This document shows positions 28,668 to 42,402 of a stretch of 64,000 nucleotides of DNA, one piece after another. Position numbers and translations under genes: made by a program. The stretch's first letter is position 1. Every line of letters starts with the position of its first letter. The stretch comes from Pseudomonas sp. Tri1 (GTDB lineage: Bacteria > Pseudomonadota > Gammaproteobacteria > Pseudomonadales > Pseudomonadaceae). The notes beneath the pieces are model-generated. The model had not been told where the DNA came from and ran no database searches. It was given only the letters and a program-made list of their open reading frames with translations. The stretch lies in NCBI RefSeq assembly GCF_017968885.1, contig NZ_CP072913.1, positions 4,324,001 through 4,388,000 on the forward strand, in the 5' to 3' direction.

Positions 28668-28919
28668 TGGAAGCCATTGTCATTGTTACATTCCGCACGA
28701 AATATTATTGATGAATAGCCGGCCAACGCCCACGGGGCCGGGGCCGCACGGTCCTGGGGGTGCGCTATGTCCTTATTCCAATAAATAATTTCGCTATAGG
28801 AATTTTACTTGCCCGGTGTTTAGCCATAAAATCACCGCGATTGATTGCTGCGACATATCGTCACTGCGTTATTTCTATTCAAGCTCAGAGACCTTTGCTC
28901 TCTGTTAAGGATTTCCAGC

Positions 28920-29333
28920 ATGCCCGAAGCGACAGGACTCATGGCCCACAACTGGGGCTTTGCCATTTTCCTTCTGGGTGTCGTCGGCCTGTGTGCCTTC
29001 ATGCTCGGCGTGTCGAGCCTGCTCGGGTCAAAAGCCTGGGGCCGCAGCAAAAATGAACCGTTCGAGTCCGGCATGCTACCTACCGGTGGCGCCCGCTTGC
29101 GGCTCTCAGCCAAATTCTATCTGGTCGCGATGCTGTTCGTGATCTTCGATATCGAAGCCCTCTTTCTCTTTGCATGGTCTGTGTCCGTCCGCGAAAGCGG
29201 CTGGACCGGATTCGTCGAAGCTCTCGTTTTCATAGCAATTCTGTTGGCAGGTCTTGTCTACCTTTACCGGGTGGGGGCACTTGATTGGGCTCCGGAAGCT
29301 CGGCGCAAGCGGCAAGCGAAGCTGAAACAATGA
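28920..29333 (+). CDS. nuoA: NADH-quinone oxidoreductase subunit A
   Basis: The 137-residue membrane subunit has three helices. The conserved loop [20 protein letters not shown] and [19 protein letters not shown] lie at the quinone channel entrance. The ATG at 28920 follows AAGGATTTCCAGC. It is the first gene of the 13-gene complex I operon that couples NADH oxidation to proton pumping in the inner membrane. Confidence 0.97.
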   Translation: MPEATGLMAHNWGFAIFLLGVVGLCAFMLGVSSLLGSKAWGRSKNEPFESGMLPTGGARLRLSAKFYLVAMLFVIFDIEALFLFAWSVSVRESGWTGFVEALVFIAILLAGLVYLYRVGALDWAPEARRKRQAKLKQ

Positions 29334-29343
29334 GGCTTTGGCA

Positions 29344-30018
29344 ATGCAATACAATCTCACCAGGATCGACCCCGATGCTCCTAACGAGCAGTATCCGATT
29401 GGCGAGCGGGAAACCGTCGCTGATCCGTTAGAAGATCAAGTCCACAAAAACATCTTCATGGGCAAGCTCGAAGACGTGCTGAACAGTACGGTCAACTGGG
29501 GTCGCAAGAACTCCCTGTGGCCGTACAACTTCGGTCTTTCGTGCTGCTACGTGGAAATGACCACCGCCTTCACGGCGCCCCACGACATCGCGCGCTTTGG
29601 CGCCGAGGTGATCCGGGCATCGCCACGCCAGGCGGATTTCATGGTTATCGCCGGAACCTGCTTCATCAAGATGGCGCCGATCATCCAGCGTCTCTACGAG
29701 CAAATGCTCGAACCGAAGTGGGTTATCTCCATGGGTTCGTGCGCCAACTCCGGTGGCATGTACGACATCTACTCCGTCGTTCAAGGGGTGGACAAGTTCC
29801 TGCCCGTGGACGTCTACGTGCCTGGCTGCCCCCCTCGCCCTGAAGCTTTCCTGCAAGGCTTGATGCTGTTGCAGGAGTCGATTGGCCAGGAGCGTCGCCC
29901 GCTGTCCTGGGTCGTTGGTGATCAAGGCGTCTATCGCGCCGAGATGCCATCGCAAAAGGAACAGCGCCGCGAACAGCGTATCGCAGTCACCAACCTGCGC
30001 AGCCCCGACGAAGTCTGA
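29344..30018 (+). CDS. nuoB: NADH-quinone oxidoreductase subunit B
   Basis: The 224-residue subunit holds the N2 iron-sulfur cluster at the quinone site. Cysteines are visible in [10 protein letters not shown], in [15 protein letters not shown] sequence, in [12 protein letters not shown] and in [10 protein letters not shown]. The start [20 protein letters not shown] is the Pseudomonas form. It lies 10 nt after nuoA; nuoCD follows after 72 nt. Confidence 0.98.
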   Translation: MQYNLTRIDPDAPNEQYPIGERETVADPLEDQVHKNIFMGKLEDVLNSTVNWGRKNSLWPYNFGLSCCYVEMTTAFTAPHDIARFGAEVIRASPRQADFMVIAGTCFIKMAPIIQRLYEQMLEPKWVISMGSCANSGGMYDIYSVVQGVDKFLPVDVYVPGCPPRPEAFLQGLMLLQESIGQERRPLSWVVGDQGVYRAEMPSQKEQRREQRIAVTNLRSPDEV

Positions 30019-30084
30019 TCCAGCTCTGCTCTGCATAAGAAACGAGAACCTGGCTTCATTCTTTACGTTGACCGAAAGCGATAA

Positions 30085-31875
<1,791 letters not shown>

Positions 31876-31877
31876 GC

Positions 31878-32375
31878 ATGAACAGCACGCTTATCCAGAC
31901 AGACCGTTTCGCCCTCAGCGAAACCGAGCGCTCGGCCATCGAGCACGAGCTGCATCACTACGAAGACCCGCGCGCGGCGTCGATCGAAGCCCTGAAAATC
32001 GTCCAGAAGGAACGTGGCTGGGTACCCGATGGCGCGCTCTACGCCATTGGCGAGATCCTCGGCATTCCGGCCAGCGACGTCGAAGGCGTGGCCACTTTCT
32101 ATAGCCAGATCTTCCGCCAGCCAGTGGGCCGTCACATCATTCGCGTCTGCGACAGCATGGTCTGCTACATCGGCGGCCACGAGTCCGTGGTCGGCGAGCT
32201 CCAGAGCAAGCTGGGCATCGGCCTGGGCCAAACCACCGCCGACGGTCGCTTCACCCTGCTGCCGGTGTGCTGCCTGGGCAACTGCGACAAGGCACCGGCG
32301 CTGATGATCGACGACGACACCTTCGGTGACGTCCAGCCTGACGGCGTCGCCAAACTGCTGGAGGGCTACGTATGA
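31878..32375 (+). CDS. nuoE: NADH-quinone oxidoreductase subunit E
   Basis: The 165-residue thioredoxin-like subunit carries the N1a [2Fe-2S] cluster. The cysteine pattern is visible as [12 protein letters not shown] and [16 protein letters not shown]. It belongs to the NADH dehydrogenase module with NuoF and NuoG. Its stop overlaps the nuoF start by 4 bp. Confidence 0.97.
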   Translation: MNSTLIQTDRFALSETERSAIEHELHHYEDPRAASIEALKIVQKERGWVPDGALYAIGEILGIPASDVEGVATFYSQIFRQPVGRHIIRVCDSMVCYIGGHESVVGELQSKLGIGLGQTTADGRFTLLPVCCLGNCDKAPALMIDDDTFGDVQPDGVAKLLEGYV

Positions 32376-33730
32376 CCCTGACTTCCTTCGGGCCCGCCAA
32401 CCGCATCCAGCGCTCGGCCGAAACCCATCCCCTGACCTGGCGTCTGCGTGACGACGGCGAAGCGGTGTGGCTTGACGAGTACCAGGCCAAGAACGGCTAC
32501 GCTGCTGCGCGCAAGGCATTCACCGACATGGCCCAGGACGATATCGTCCAGACCGTGAAAGACTCCGGCCTCAAGGGCCGTGGCGGCGCAGGCTTCCCCA
32601 CTGGCGTGAAGTGGGGCCTGATGCCAAAGGACGAATCCATCAACATCCGCTACCTGCTGTGCAACGCGGATGAAATGGAGCCCAACACCTGGAAAGACCG
32701 CATGCTGATGGAGCAACTGCCCCATCTGCTGATCGAAGGCATGCTGATCAGCGCCCGTGCGCTGAAGACCTACCGCGGCTATATCTTCCTGCGCGGCGAA
32801 TACACTACCGCCGCCAAGCACCTGAACCGTGCCGTGGAAGAAGCCAAGGCCGCAGGGCTGTTGGGCAAGAACATCCTGGGCTCAGGTTTTGATTTCGAGC
32901 TGTTCGTCCACACCGGCGCCGGGCGCTATATCTGTGGTGAAGAAACCGCGCTGATCAACTCCCTGGAAGGCCGCCGCGCCAACCCACGCTCCAAGCCGCC
33001 CTTCCCTGCCGCCGTCGGCGTGTGGGGCAAGCCGACCTGCGTGAACAACGTCGAGACCCTGTGCAACGTGCCAGCGATCATCGCCGACGGCGTGGACTGG
33101 TACAAATCCCTGGCCCGTGACGGCAGCGAAGACATGGGCACCAAGCTCATGGGCTTCTCCGGCAAGGTCAAGAACCCTGGTTTGTGGGAACTGCCATTCG
33201 GCATCACCGGTCGCGAGTTGTTCGAGGACTACGCCGGCGGCATGCGCGACGGCTACAAGCTCAAGTGCTGGCAGCCCGGCGGCGCCGGCACCGGTTTCCT
33301 GTTGCCGGAACACCTGGACGCACAAATGTATGCCGGCGGCATCGCCAAGGTCGGCACCCGGATGGGTACCGGCCTGGCCATGGCGGTGGACGACAGCGTC
33401 AACATGGTGTCCCTGCTGCGCAACATGGAAGAGTTCTTCTCCCGTGAGTCGTGTGGTTTCTGCACCCCTTGCCGCGATGGCCTGCCCTGGAGCGTCAAGC
33501 TGCTGCGCGCCATTGAAAACGGCGAAGGCCAGGCCGGCGACATCGAGACCCTGCTGGGTCTGGTAGGTTTCCTCGGCCCAGGCAAGACCTTCTGTGCTCA
33601 CGCACCGGGTGCCGTGGAGCCGTTGGGCAGCGCGATCAAATACTTCCGCCCTGAATTCGAGGCCGGCATCGCGCCAACGCGCGCCGGGGATCTCAATCAG
33701 GTGGTCACGCCGACCATGGTCGGCGCGTAA
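32372..33730 (+). CDS. nuoF: NADH-quinone oxidoreductase subunit F
   Basis: The 452-residue subunit binds NADH, FMN and the N3 [4Fe-4S] cluster. [20 protein letters not shown] is the glycine-rich NADH/FMN loop, and [13 protein letters not shown] with a later FCAHAPGA cysteine ligates N3. It overlaps nuoE by four bases. A strong hairpin lies in the 141-nt gap before nuoG. Confidence 0.98.
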   Translation: MTLTSFGPANRIQRSAETHPLTWRLRDDGEAVWLDEYQAKNGYAAARKAFTDMAQDDIVQTVKDSGLKGRGGAGFPTGVKWGLMPKDESINIRYLLCNADEMEPNTWKDRMLMEQLPHLLIEGMLISARALKTYRGYIFLRGEYTTAAKHLNRAVEEAKAAGLLGKNILGSGFDFELFVHTGAGRYICGEETALINSLEGRRANPRSKPPFPAAVGVWGKPTCVNNVETLCNVPAIIADGVDWYKSLARDGSEDMGTKLMGFSGKVKNPGLWELPFGITGRELFEDYAGGMRDGYKLKCWQPGGAGTGFLLPEHLDAQMYAGGIAKVGTRMGTGLAMAVDDSVNMVSLLRNMEEFFSRESCGFCTPCRDGLPWSVKLLRAIENGEGQAGDIETLLGLVGFLGPGKTFCAHAPGAVEPLGSAIKYFRPEFEAGIAPTRAGDLNQVVTPTMVGA

Positions 33731-33740
33731 CGACGCTTTA

Positions 33741-33770
33741 AAAGGCGAAGGGTCCGTGCCCTTCGCCTTT
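33741..33770 (+). terminator. Perfect hairpin between nuoF and nuoG
   Basis: AAAGGCGAAGGG and CCCTTCGCCTTT form a 12-bp perfect stem with a TCCGTG loop. Only three T end the stem, then CGTCC, so it could attenuate, stabilise upstream mRNA, or both. Confidence 0.65.
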
Positions 33771-33871
33771 CGTCCGATGACGCCTTTTACCCAGGCTGTT
33801 TGGATTCGGACGAATAACAAGATTCCATTAGCCACGCCCGCTGACACCGGGCCAACGAAGAACTTTGAACC

Positions 33872-36586
33872 ATGGCCACTATCCACGTAGACGGCAAAGA
33901 GCTCGAAGTCGATGGCGCAGACAACCTGTTACAGGCATGTCTGTCCCTGGGCCTCGACATCCCTTATTTCTGCTGGCACCCCGCCCTTGGCAGCGTTGGC
34001 GCCTGTCGCCAGTGTGCGGTCAAGCAGTACACCGACGAGAACGACAAGCGTGGTCGGATCGTCATGTCCTGCATGACCCCCGCCACCGACGGCAGCTGGA
34101 TCTCCATCGACGACGAAGAAGCGAAAGTGTTTCGCGCCAGCGTCGTCGAATGGCTGATGACCAACCACCCTCACGACTGCCCGGTCTGTGAGGAAGGCGG
34201 TCACTGCCACCTGCAAGACATGACGGTGATGACCGGCCACAACGAGCGCCGTTATCGCTTCACCAAGCGCACCCACCAGAACCAGGACCTCGGCCCGTTC
34301 ATCTCCCACGAGATGAACCGCTGCATCGCCTGCTACCGCTGCGTGCGCTTCTACAAGGACTACGCCGGCGGTACCGACCTGGGCGTGTTCGGTGCCCACG
34401 ACAACGTGTACTTCGGTCGCGTTGAAGACGGCACCCTGGAAAGCGAATTCTCCGGCAACCTCACCGAGGTCTGCCCGACCGGTGTGTTCACCGACAAGAC
34501 CCACTCCGAGCGCTACAACCGCAAGTGGGACATGCAATTCTCGCCGAGCATCTGCCATGGCTGCTCCAGCGGTTGCAACATTTCTCCGGGCGAACGCTAC
34601 GGCGAACTGCGTCGCATCGAAAACCGCTTCAACGGTTCGGTGAACCAGTACTTCCTGTGTGACCGTGGCCGTTTCGGCTACGGCTACGTCAACCGCAAGG
34701 ATCGTCCACGCCAGCCATTGCTGGCCAACGGCGCCAAGCTGGGCCTGGACGAAGCGCTGGACAAGGCCGCCGAGCTGCTGCGCGGTCGCAACATCGTCGG
34801 CATCGGTTCGCCACGGGCCAGCCTGGAAAGCAACTACGCGCTGCGTGAACTGGTCGGTGCCGAGCACTTCTACAGTGGCATCGAAGCCGGTGAGCTGGAA
34901 CGCATCCGCCTGGTGCTGCAAGTGCTCAAGGACAGCCCGCTGCCGGTGCCGACGATGCGCGACATCGAAGACCACGACGCGGTGTTCGTCCTTGGCGAAG
35001 ACCTGACCCAGACCGCCGCCCGCATGGCCCTGGCCCTGCGCCAGTCGGTCAAGGGCAAGGCCGAGGACATGGCCGACGCCATGCGCGTGCAGCCATGGCT
35101 CGACGCCGCCGTGAAGAACATCGGCCAGCACGCGCTGAACCCACTGTTCATCGCCAGCCTCGCCGAAACCAAGCTCGACGACGTGGCCGAAGAATGCGTC
35201 CACGCCGCCCCTGATGACCTGGCGCGCATCGGTTTTGCCGTGGCCCATGCCCTGGACGCCAGCGCCCCGGCCGTCGACGGTCTGGACAGCGAAGCGGCTG
35301 CCCTGGCCCAACGCATCGCCGATGCCCTGCTGGCAGCCAAGCGCCCACTGATCATCGCCGGCACCTCGCTGGGTTCCAAGGCGCTGATCGAAGCCGCCGC
35401 CAACATCGCCAAGGCCTTGAAGCTGCAGGAGAAGAACGGTTCCATCAGCCTGATCGTGCCGGAAGCCAACAGCCTCGGCCTGGCCATGCTCGGTGGCGAA
35501 TCGGTGGACACAGCGCTGCAAGCGGTGATCGACGGTAGCGCCGACGCCATCGTAGTGCTGGAAAACGACCTGTACACCCGCACCGACAAGGCCCTGGTGG
35601 ACGCCGCCCTGAACGCCACGAAAGTGCTGATCGTCGCCGACCACCAGAAAACCGCCACCACCGACCGCGCCCATCTGGTGCTGCCGGCGGCGAGCTTCGC
35701 CGAAGGCGACGGTACGCTGGTCAGCCAGGAAGGCCGCGCCCAGCGCTTCTTCCAGGTGTTCGACCCGCAATACCTGGACGCCAGCATCCTGGTTCATGAA
35801 GGCTGGCGCTGGCTGCATGCCCTGCGCTCGACCCTGCTGAACCAACCGGTGGACTGGACGCAACTGGACCACGCCACCGCTGCCTGCGCCGAAAGCAACC
35901 CGCAACTGGCCCGTATCGTCGATGCCGCACCGTCGGCCTCGTTCCGCATCAAAGGCCTGAAGCTGGCGCGCGAACCGCTGCGCTATAGCGGTCGCACCGC
36001 CATGCGCGCGAACATCAGCGTCCATGAACCGCGTACCTCCCAGGACACGGACACTGCGTTCTCGTTCTCCATGGAAGGTTATTCGGGTTCGACCGAACCG
36101 CGTTCCCAGGTGCCTTTCGCCTGGTCGCCGGGCTGGAACTCGCCGCAAGCCTGGAACAAGTTCCAGGACGAAGTCGGCGGTCACCTGCGTGCCGGTGACC
36201 CGGGCACCCGCCTGATCGAAAGCCAGGGCGATGGCCTGGGCTGGTTCGCCAGCGTACCGCGCGCCTTCAACCCGGCACCGGGCACCTGGCAGGTCGTACC
36301 GTTCCATCACCTGTTCGGCAGCGAAGAGAACTCTTCCAAAGCCGCGCCGGTGCAGGAACGCATCCCGGCCGCCTACGTGGCGCTGGCCAAGTCCGAGGCC
36401 GATCGCCTGGGTGTCAACGATGGCGCGCTGCTGAGCCTGAACGTGGCTGGCCAGACCCTGCGTCTGCCGCTGCGCATCAATGAAGAGCTGGGCGCCGGCC
36501 TGGTAGCCCTGCCGGCTGGCCTGGCGGGTATCCCACCGGCGATATTCGGCAAAACCGTCGACGGTCTGCAGGAGGCAGCGCAATGA
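33872..36586 (+). CDS. nuoG: NADH-quinone oxidoreductase subunit G
   Basis: The 904-residue subunit has an N-terminal ferredoxin-like domain with [2Fe-2S] ligands ([20 protein letters not shown]), then [15 protein letters not shown] and [17 protein letters not shown] for [4Fe-4S] clusters, and CHGCSSGCN for the distal N7 cluster. The rest is a molybdopterin oxidoreductase-like domain without cofactor. The length is similar to E. coli NuoG. Its stop overlaps nuoH by 4 bp. Confidence 0.97.
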   Translation: MATIHVDGKELEVDGADNLLQACLSLGLDIPYFCWHPALGSVGACRQCAVKQYTDENDKRGRIVMSCMTPATDGSWISIDDEEAKVFRASVVEWLMTNHPHDCPVCEEGGHCHLQDMTVMTGHNERRYRFTKRTHQNQDLGPFISHEMNRCIACYRCVRFYKDYAGGTDLGVFGAHDNVYFGRVEDGTLESEFSGNLTEVCPTGVFTDKTHSERYNRKWDMQFSPSICHGCSSGCNISPGERYGELRRIENRFNGSVNQYFLCDRGRFGYGYVNRKDRPRQPLLANGAKLGLDEALDKAAELLRGRNIVGIGSPRASLESNYALRELVGAEHFYSGIEAGELERIRLVLQVLKDSPLPVPTMRDIEDHDAVFVLGEDLTQTAARMALALRQSVKGKAEDMADAMRVQPWLDAAVKNIGQHALNPLFIASLAETKLDDVAEECVHAAPDDLARIGFAVAHALDASAPAVDGLDSEAAALAQRIADALLAAKRPLIIAGTSLGSKALIEAAANIAKALKLQEKNGSISLIVPEANSLGLAMLGGESVDTALQAVIDGSADAIVVLENDLYTRTDKALVDAALNATKVLIVADHQKTATTDRAHLVLPAASFAEGDGTLVSQEGRAQRFFQVFDPQYLDASILVHEGWRWLHALRSTLLNQPVDWTQLDHATAACAESNPQLARIVDAAPSASFRIKGLKLAREPLRYSGRTAMRANISVHEPRTSQDTDTAFSFSMEGYSGSTEPRSQVPFAWSPGWNSPQAWNKFQDEVGGHLRAGDPGTRLIESQGDGLGWFASVPRAFNPAPGTWQVVPFHHLFGSEENSSKAAPVQERIPAAYVALAKSEADRLGVNDGALLSLNVAGQTLRLPLRINEELGAGLVALPAGLAGIPPAIFGKTVDGLQEAAQ

Positions 36587-37590
36587 GCTGGTTCACCCCT
36601 GAAGTGATCGCTGTGATCCTGACGGTCCTCAAGGCCATCGTGATCCTGCTGGCCGTGGTGGTCTGCGGCGCGCTGCTGAGCTTCGTCGAACGTCGCCTGC
36701 TGGGCTGGTGGCAGGACCGCTACGGTCCGAACCGCGTCGGCCCGTTCGGCATGTTCCAGATCGCCGCCGACATGATCAAGATGTTCTTCAAGGAAGACTG
36801 GACACCGCCGTTTGCCGACAAGGTGATCTTCACCCTGGCACCGGTCGTGGCCATGAGCGCCTTGCTGATCGCCTTCGCGATCATCCCGATCACCCCGACC
36901 TGGGGCGTGGCGGACCTGAACATCGGCCTGCTGTTCTTCTTCGCCATGGCCGGCCTGTCAGTGTATGCGGTGCTGTTCGCCGGTTGGTCGAGCAACAACA
37001 AGTTCGCCCTGCTGGGCAGCCTGCGGGCCTCGGCCCAGACCGTGTCCTACGAAGTGTTCATGGGCCTGGCGCTCATGGGCATCGTGATCCAGGCCGGCTC
37101 GTTCAACATGCGCGACATCGTCGAGTACCAGGCCCAGAACCTGTGGTTCATCATTCCGCAGTTCTTCGGCTTCTGTACCTTCTTCATTGCTGGCGTGGCC
37201 GTGACTCACCGTCACCCCTTCGACCAGCCGGAAGCGGAACAGGAACTGGCCGATGGTTACCACATTGAATATGCCGGCATGAAATGGGGCATGTTCTTCG
37301 TTGGCGAGTACATCGGCATCATCCTGATCTCGGCACTGCTGGTGACGTTGTTCTTCGGTGGCTGGCACGGTCCGTTCGGCATCCTGCCACAACTGTCCTT
37401 CGTCTGGTTCGCCCTGAAGACCGCGTTCTTCATCATGCTGTTCGTCCTGCTGCGCGCCTCGATCCCGCGTCCACGCTACGACCAGGTGATGGACTTCAGC
37501 TGGAAATTCTGCCTGCCGCTGACCCTGATCAACATGCTGGTGACCGCTGCGATCGTTTTGATGAACGCGCCTGCGGCCGCGGTTCAGTGA
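36583..37590 (+). CDS. nuoH: NADH-quinone oxidoreductase subunit H
   Basis: The 335-residue membrane subunit with about eight helices links the quinone site to the proton pumps. Conserved blocks are [20 protein letters not shown] and [19 protein letters not shown], the latter with glutamates of the E-channel. It overlaps nuoG by 4 bp. Confidence 0.98.
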   Translation: MSWFTPEVIAVILTVLKAIVILLAVVVCGALLSFVERRLLGWWQDRYGPNRVGPFGMFQIAADMIKMFFKEDWTPPFADKVIFTLAPVVAMSALLIAFAIIPITPTWGVADLNIGLLFFFAMAGLSVYAVLFAGWSSNNKFALLGSLRASAQTVSYEVFMGLALMGIVIQAGSFNMRDIVEYQAQNLWFIIPQFFGFCTFFIAGVAVTHRHPFDQPEAEQELADGYHIEYAGMKWGMFFVGEYIGIILISALLVTLFFGGWHGPFGILPQLSFVWFALKTAFFIMLFVLLRASIPRPRYDQVMDFSWKFCLPLTLINMLVTAAIVLMNAPAAAVQ

Positions 37591-37601
37591 GGATTTGACC
37601 C

Positions 37602-38150
37602 ATGTTCAAATATATTGGCGACATCGTTAAGGGTACCGGTACCCAACTGCGAAGCCTGGTCATGATCTTCGGCCATGGCTTTCGCAAGCGCGACACCCTG
37701 CAATATCCCGAGGAGCCGGTCTATCTGGCGCCGCGCTATCGCGGCCGCATCGTGCTGACCCGCGACCCCGACGGCGAAGAGCGCTGCGTGGCCTGCAACC
37801 TGTGCGCCGTGGCGTGCCCGGTGGGTTGCATCTCGCTGCAGAAAGCTGAAACCGAAGACGGTCGCTGGTACCCGGACTTCTTCCGCATCAACTTCTCGCG
37901 CTGCATTTTCTGCGGCCTCTGCGAGGAAGCGTGCCCGACCACCGCGATCCAGCTCACGCCGGATTTCGAAATGGCCGAGTTCAAACGTCAGGACCTGGTG
38001 TACGAGAAAGAAGATCTGCTGATTTCCGGTCCCGGTAAAAACCCTGATTACAACTTCTATCGTGTTGCAGGTATGGCCATTGCCGGTAAGCCAAAAGGCG
38101 CCGCGCAGAATGAAGCCGAACCGATCAACGTGAAGAGCTTGCTGCCTTAA
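37602..38150 (+). CDS. nuoI: NADH-quinone oxidoreductase subunit I
   Basis: The 182-residue subunit holds two [4Fe-4S] clusters (N6a, N6b). Both ferredoxin motifs are visible: [15 protein letters not shown] and [15 protein letters not shown]. It passes electrons from the hydrophilic arm to NuoB. It is 11 nt after nuoH. Confidence 0.98.
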   Translation: MFKYIGDIVKGTGTQLRSLVMIFGHGFRKRDTLQYPEEPVYLAPRYRGRIVLTRDPDGEERCVACNLCAVACPVGCISLQKAETEDGRWYPDFFRINFSRCIFCGLCEEACPTTAIQLTPDFEMAEFKRQDLVYEKEDLLISGPGKNPDYNFYRVAGMAIAGKPKGAAQNEAEPINVKSLLP

Positions 38151-38159
38151 GGAAGAAAG

Positions 38160-38660
38160 ATGGAATTCGCTTTCTATTTCGCATCGGGTATCGCAGTGGT
38201 CTCCACGCTTCGCGTGGTCACCAACACCAACCCTGTGCACGCCCTGCTCTACCTGATCATTTCGCTGATTGCCGTGGCCATGACCTTCTTCAGCCTCGGC
38301 GCACCGTTCGCCGGTGCCTTGGAAGTGATCGCCTACGCCGGCGCCATCATGGTGCTGTTCGTGTTCGTGGTGATGATGCTCAACCTCGGCCCGGCCTCGG
38401 TCCAGCAGGAACGCTCCTGGCTCAAGCCCGGCATCTGGGCAGGACCGGTGGTTCTCGCCGCCCTGCTGCTGGGTGAACTGCTGTATGTGCTGTTCGCTCA
38501 CCAGAGCGGCCAGGCCATCGGCCACACCACCGTGGGCGCCAAGGCCGTGGGCATCAGCCTGTTCGGCCCGTACCTGCTGGTGGTCGAACTCGCCTCGATG
38601 CTGCTGCTTGCCGCAGCCATCACGGCGTTCCATTTGGGCCGTAACGAGGCGAAGGAGTAA
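38160..38660 (+). CDS. nuoJ: NADH-quinone oxidoreductase subunit J
   Basis: The 166-residue membrane subunit has five helices. The conserved third helix block [19 protein letters not shown] includes the pi-bulge region. It is followed by nuoK after 4 nt. Confidence 0.97.
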
Positions 38661-38664
38661 TTAC

Positions 38665-38973
38665 ATGCCTGCTATCCCTCTCGAGCATGGTCTGGCGGTT
38701 GCCGGCATCCTGTTCTGTCTCGGTCTGGTCGGCCTGATGGTCCGCCGTAACATTCTGTTCGTGCTGATGAGCCTGGAGGTCATGATGAATGCCTCCGCCC
38801 TGGCCTTCATCGTCGCGGGCGCTCGCTGGGCGCAGCCGGATGGACAGATCATGTTCATCCTGGTGATCAGCCTGGCAGCCGCCGAGGCCAGTATCGGCCT
38901 GGCGATTCTGTTGCAGCTGTACCGCCGCTTCCACACTCTCGATATTGACGCTGCCAGCGAGATGCGCGGATGA
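38665..38973 (+). CDS. nuoK: NADH-quinone oxidoreductase subunit K
   Basis: The 102-residue membrane subunit has three helices. The conserved acidic residues lie in [16 protein letters not shown] and [18 protein letters not shown]. The start is the ATG at 38665 ([20 protein letters not shown]). It overlaps nuoL by 4 bp. Confidence 0.97.
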
Positions 38974-40823
38974 ACCTGATCTTTCTGACTTTCGTATTTC
39001 CCCTCATCGGTTTCCTGCTGCTGTCGTTCTCCCGTGGACGCTGGTCGGAAAACCTCTCGGCGCTGATTGGCGTGGGTTCCATTGGCCTGTCTGCCATCGT
39101 CGCGGCCTACGTGATCTGGCAATTCAACGTCGCCCCGCCCGAAGGTGGTGTGTACGTACAGGTGCTGTGGCGCTGGATGGCGGTGGAAGGCTTCACGCCG
39201 AACTTCGCCCTGTACCTGGACGGCCTGTCCATCACCATGCTCGGCGTGGTGGTCGGCGTGGGTTTCCTGATCCACCTGTTCGCCTCCTGGTACATGCGCG
39301 GTGAAGCCGGCTACTCGCGCTTCTTCGCCTACACCAACCTGTTCATCGCCAGCATGCTGTTCCTGGTGCTCGGCGATAACCTGTTGTTCCTGTACTTCGG
39401 TTGGGAAGGCGTGGGCCTGTGCTCGTACCTGTTGATCGGTTTCTACTACAGCAACCGCAACAACGGTAACGCCGCGCTCAAGGCGTTCATCGTGACCCGG
39501 ATCGGCGACGTGTTCATGGCCATCGGCCTGTTCATCCTGTTCCAGCAACTGGGCACGCTGAATATCCAGGAACTGCTGGTCAAGGCACCGGAACACTTCA
39601 AGGTCGGTGACTTCTGGATTGTCCTGGCGACCCTGATGCTGCTCGGTGGCGCTGTCGGTAAATCCGCGCAACTGCCACTGCAGACCTGGCTGGCTGACGC
39701 GATGGCCGGTCCTACCCCGGTCTCGGCACTGATCCACGCCGCAACCATGGTGACCGCGGGCGTCTACCTGATCGCCCGTACCCACGGCCTGTTCGCCCTG
39801 GCGCCGGACATCCTGCACCTGGTCGGCATCGTCGGCGGCGTGACCCTGGTCCTGGCCGGTTTCGCCGCGCTGGTACAGACCGACATCAAGCGCATCCTCG
39901 CCTACTCGACCATGAGCCAGATCGGCTACATGTTCCTGGCCCTGGGCGTCGGTGCCTGGGAAGGCGCGATCTTCCACCTGATGACCCACGCCTTCTTCAA
40001 GGCGCTGCTGTTCCTTGCTTCCGGTGCGGTGATCGTTGCCTGCCACCACGAGCAGAACATCTTCAAGATGGGCGGCCTGTGGAAAAAACTGCCGCTGGCC
40101 TATGCCAGCTTCATCGTCGGCGGCGCGGCCCTGGCGGCCCTGCCACTGGTCACCGCCGGTTTCTACTCCAAGGACGAGATCCTCTGGGAAGCGTTCGCCA
40201 GCGGTAACCAAGGCCTGCTCTATGCCGGCCTGGTAGGTGCGTTCATGACCTCGCTGTACACCTTCCGCCTGATCTTCATCGCGTTCCACGGTGAAGCCAA
40301 GACCGAAGCTCACGCTGGCCACGGCATTGCCCACTGGCTGCCACTGTCGGTGCTGATCGTGCTGTCGACCTTCGTCGGCGCCATGATCACCCCACCGCTG
40401 GCCGATGTGCTGCCGCAAAGCGTCGGCCATGCCGGCGGCGAAGCCAAGCACAGCCTGGAGATCGCTTCGGGCGCCATCGCCCTGGCGGGGATCCTGCTGG
40501 CCGCCCTGCTGTTCCTGGGCAAGCGCCGTTTCGTCACGGCAATCGCCAACAGCGGCATTGGGCGTTTCCTTTCGGCCTGGTGGTTCGCCGCCTGGGGCTT
40601 CGACTGGATCTACGACAAACTGTTCGTCAAGCCATACCTTGCGATCAGCCACATTCTGCGCAAAGACCCGCTCGACCAGACCATTGGCCTGATCCCGCGC
40701 ATGGCCAAGGGCGGCCACACCGCCCTGAGCCGTACCGAGACTGGTCAACTGCGTTGGTATGCGGCTTCCATGGCGGCTGGCGCCGTGCTGGTTATCGGCG
40801 CCATCGTGCTGGTAGCGGTCTGA
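38970..40823 (+). CDS. nuoL: NADH-quinone oxidoreductase subunit L
   Basis: The 617-residue Mrp-antiporter-like subunit is the distal proton pump with the long lateral helix near its C-terminus. Conserved sections are [23 protein letters not shown] (read as [17 protein letters not shown]), [20 protein letters not shown] and [18 protein letters not shown]. It is 39 nt upstream of nuoM. Confidence 0.98.
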
Positions 40824-40862
40824 TATGAACCTTGCGAACTTGCGAAAGGAAACGAGCCCGTC

Positions 40863-42395
40863 ATGATTCTGCCCTGGCTAATCCTGATCCCCTTCATCGG
40901 CGGCCTGCTGTGCTGGATCGCGGAGCGCTCCAGCTCCACGCTCCCGCGCTGGATTGCGCTGCTGACCATGTCCCTGGAACTCGCGCTCGGCCTCTGGCTG
41001 TGGGCGACCGGCGACTATTCATTCGCTCCGGCCCCTGGCGCCGATCCGACCTGGGCGCTTGAATTCAAGCACGCCTGGATCGCGCGCTTCGGCATCAGCG
41101 TGCACCTGGCCCTCGACGGCCTGTCGCTGCTGATGATCCTGCTGACCGGCCTGCTGGGTATCCTCTCGGTCCTGTGCTCCTGGAAAGAGATTCAGCGTCA
41201 CGTCGGCTTCTTCCACCTGAACCTGATGTGGATCCTGGGCGGCGTGATCGGCGTGTTCCTGGCGCTGGACCTGTTCATGTTCTTCTTCTTCTGGGAAATG
41301 ATGCTGGTGCCGATGTACTTCCTCATCGCGCTCTGGGGTCACAGTTCTTCGGACGGCAAGAAAACCCGGATCTACGCGGCGACCAAGTTCTTCATCTTCA
41401 CCCAGGCTTCCGGCCTGATCATGTTGGTGGCGATCCTTGGCCTGGTGCTGGTCAACTTCAACAACACCGGTGTGATTACCTTCAACTACGCCGACCTGTT
41501 GAAAGTGCAGATGTCCAAGACCACCGAGTACGTGCTGATGCTGGGCTTCTTCATCGCCTTCGCGGTGAAGCTGCCAGTGGTGCCGTTCCACTCCTGGCTG
41601 CCGGATGCCCACGCCCAGGCACCGACCGCAGGTTCCGTGGACCTGGCGGGTATCTTGCTCAAGACCGCGGCCTACGGCCTGCTGCGCTTTGCCCTGCCGC
41701 TGTTCCCCAATGCCTCGGCAGAGTTCGCGCCAATTGCGATGACCCTGGGCCTGATCGGGATTTTCTACGGTGCGTTCCTGGCGTTCGCCCAGACCGACAT
41801 CAAGCGCCTGATCGCGTTCTCCAGCGTCTCGCACATGGGCTTCGTGCTGATCGGTATCTACTCCGGCAGCCAGCTCGCCCTGCAAGGCGCGGTGATCCAG
41901 ATGCTCGCCCACGGCCTGTCGGCGGCGGCACTGTTTATCCTCAGCGGCCAGTTGTACGAGCGCCTGCACACCCGGGACATGCGTGAGATGGGCGGCATCT
42001 GGTCGCGTATCGCTTACCTGCCGGCCATCAGCCTGTTCTTCGCGGCCGCGTCCCTGGGCCTGCCGGGCACCGGCAACTTCGTCGGCGAGTTCCTGATCCT
42101 GATCGGCACCTTCGTCAGTGCGCCATGGATCACCGCCATCGCGACGTCTGGCCTGGTGTTCGGTTCGGTCTACTCGTTGATCATGATCCACCGCGCCTAC
42201 TTCGGCCCGTCCAAGTCGGACGAAGTGCTGCGCGGCATGGACGGTCGCGAACTGATCATGGTGCTCGGCCTTGCGGTACTGCTGGTTTACCTCGGCGTTT
42301 CCCCGCAGCCGTTCCTCGACACCTCTGCCGCCACGATGCATGGCGTGCAGCAGTGGCTCGGCACCGCCTTCTCTCAACTCGCTTCGGCCCGGTAA
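40863..42395 (+). CDS. nuoM: NADH-quinone oxidoreductase subunit M
   Basis: The 510-residue antiporter-like proton pump has conserved blocks [40 protein letters not shown] and [20 protein letters not shown]. nuoN follows after 7 nt. Confidence 0.98.
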   Translation: MILPWLILIPFIGGLLCWIAERSSSTLPRWIALLTMSLELALGLWLWATGDYSFAPAPGADPTWALEFKHAWIARFGISVHLALDGLSLLMILLTGLLGILSVLCSWKEIQRHVGFFHLNLMWILGGVIGVFLALDLFMFFFFWEMMLVPMYFLIALWGHSSSDGKKTRIYAATKFFIFTQASGLIMLVAILGLVLVNFNNTGVITFNYADLLKVQMSKTTEYVLMLGFFIAFAVKLPVVPFHSWLPDAHAQAPTAGSVDLAGILLKTAAYGLLRFALPLFPNASAEFAPIAMTLGLIGIFYGAFLAFAQTDIKRLIAFSSVSHMGFVLIGIYSGSQLALQGAVIQMLAHGLSAAALFILSGQLYERLHTRDMREMGGIWSRIAYLPAISLFFAAASLGLPGTGNFVGEFLILIGTFVSAPWITAIATSGLVFGSVYSLIMIHRAYFGPSKSDEVLRGMDGRELIMVLGLAVLLVYLGVSPQPFLDTSAATMHGVQQWLGTAFSQLASAR

Positions 42396-42402
42396 GAGCG
42401 CT

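Larger units (their letters stand above)
28046..28919. other. Non-coding region between MCP and nuoA
   Basis: These 874 nt contain a degenerate REP doublet, a Fur-box-like sequence and the nuo promoter region. A plus-strand reading frame at 28145-28516 runs through the REP and has no recognisable similarity, so I do not call it. The segment around 28640-28700 is AT-rich. Confidence 0.6.
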
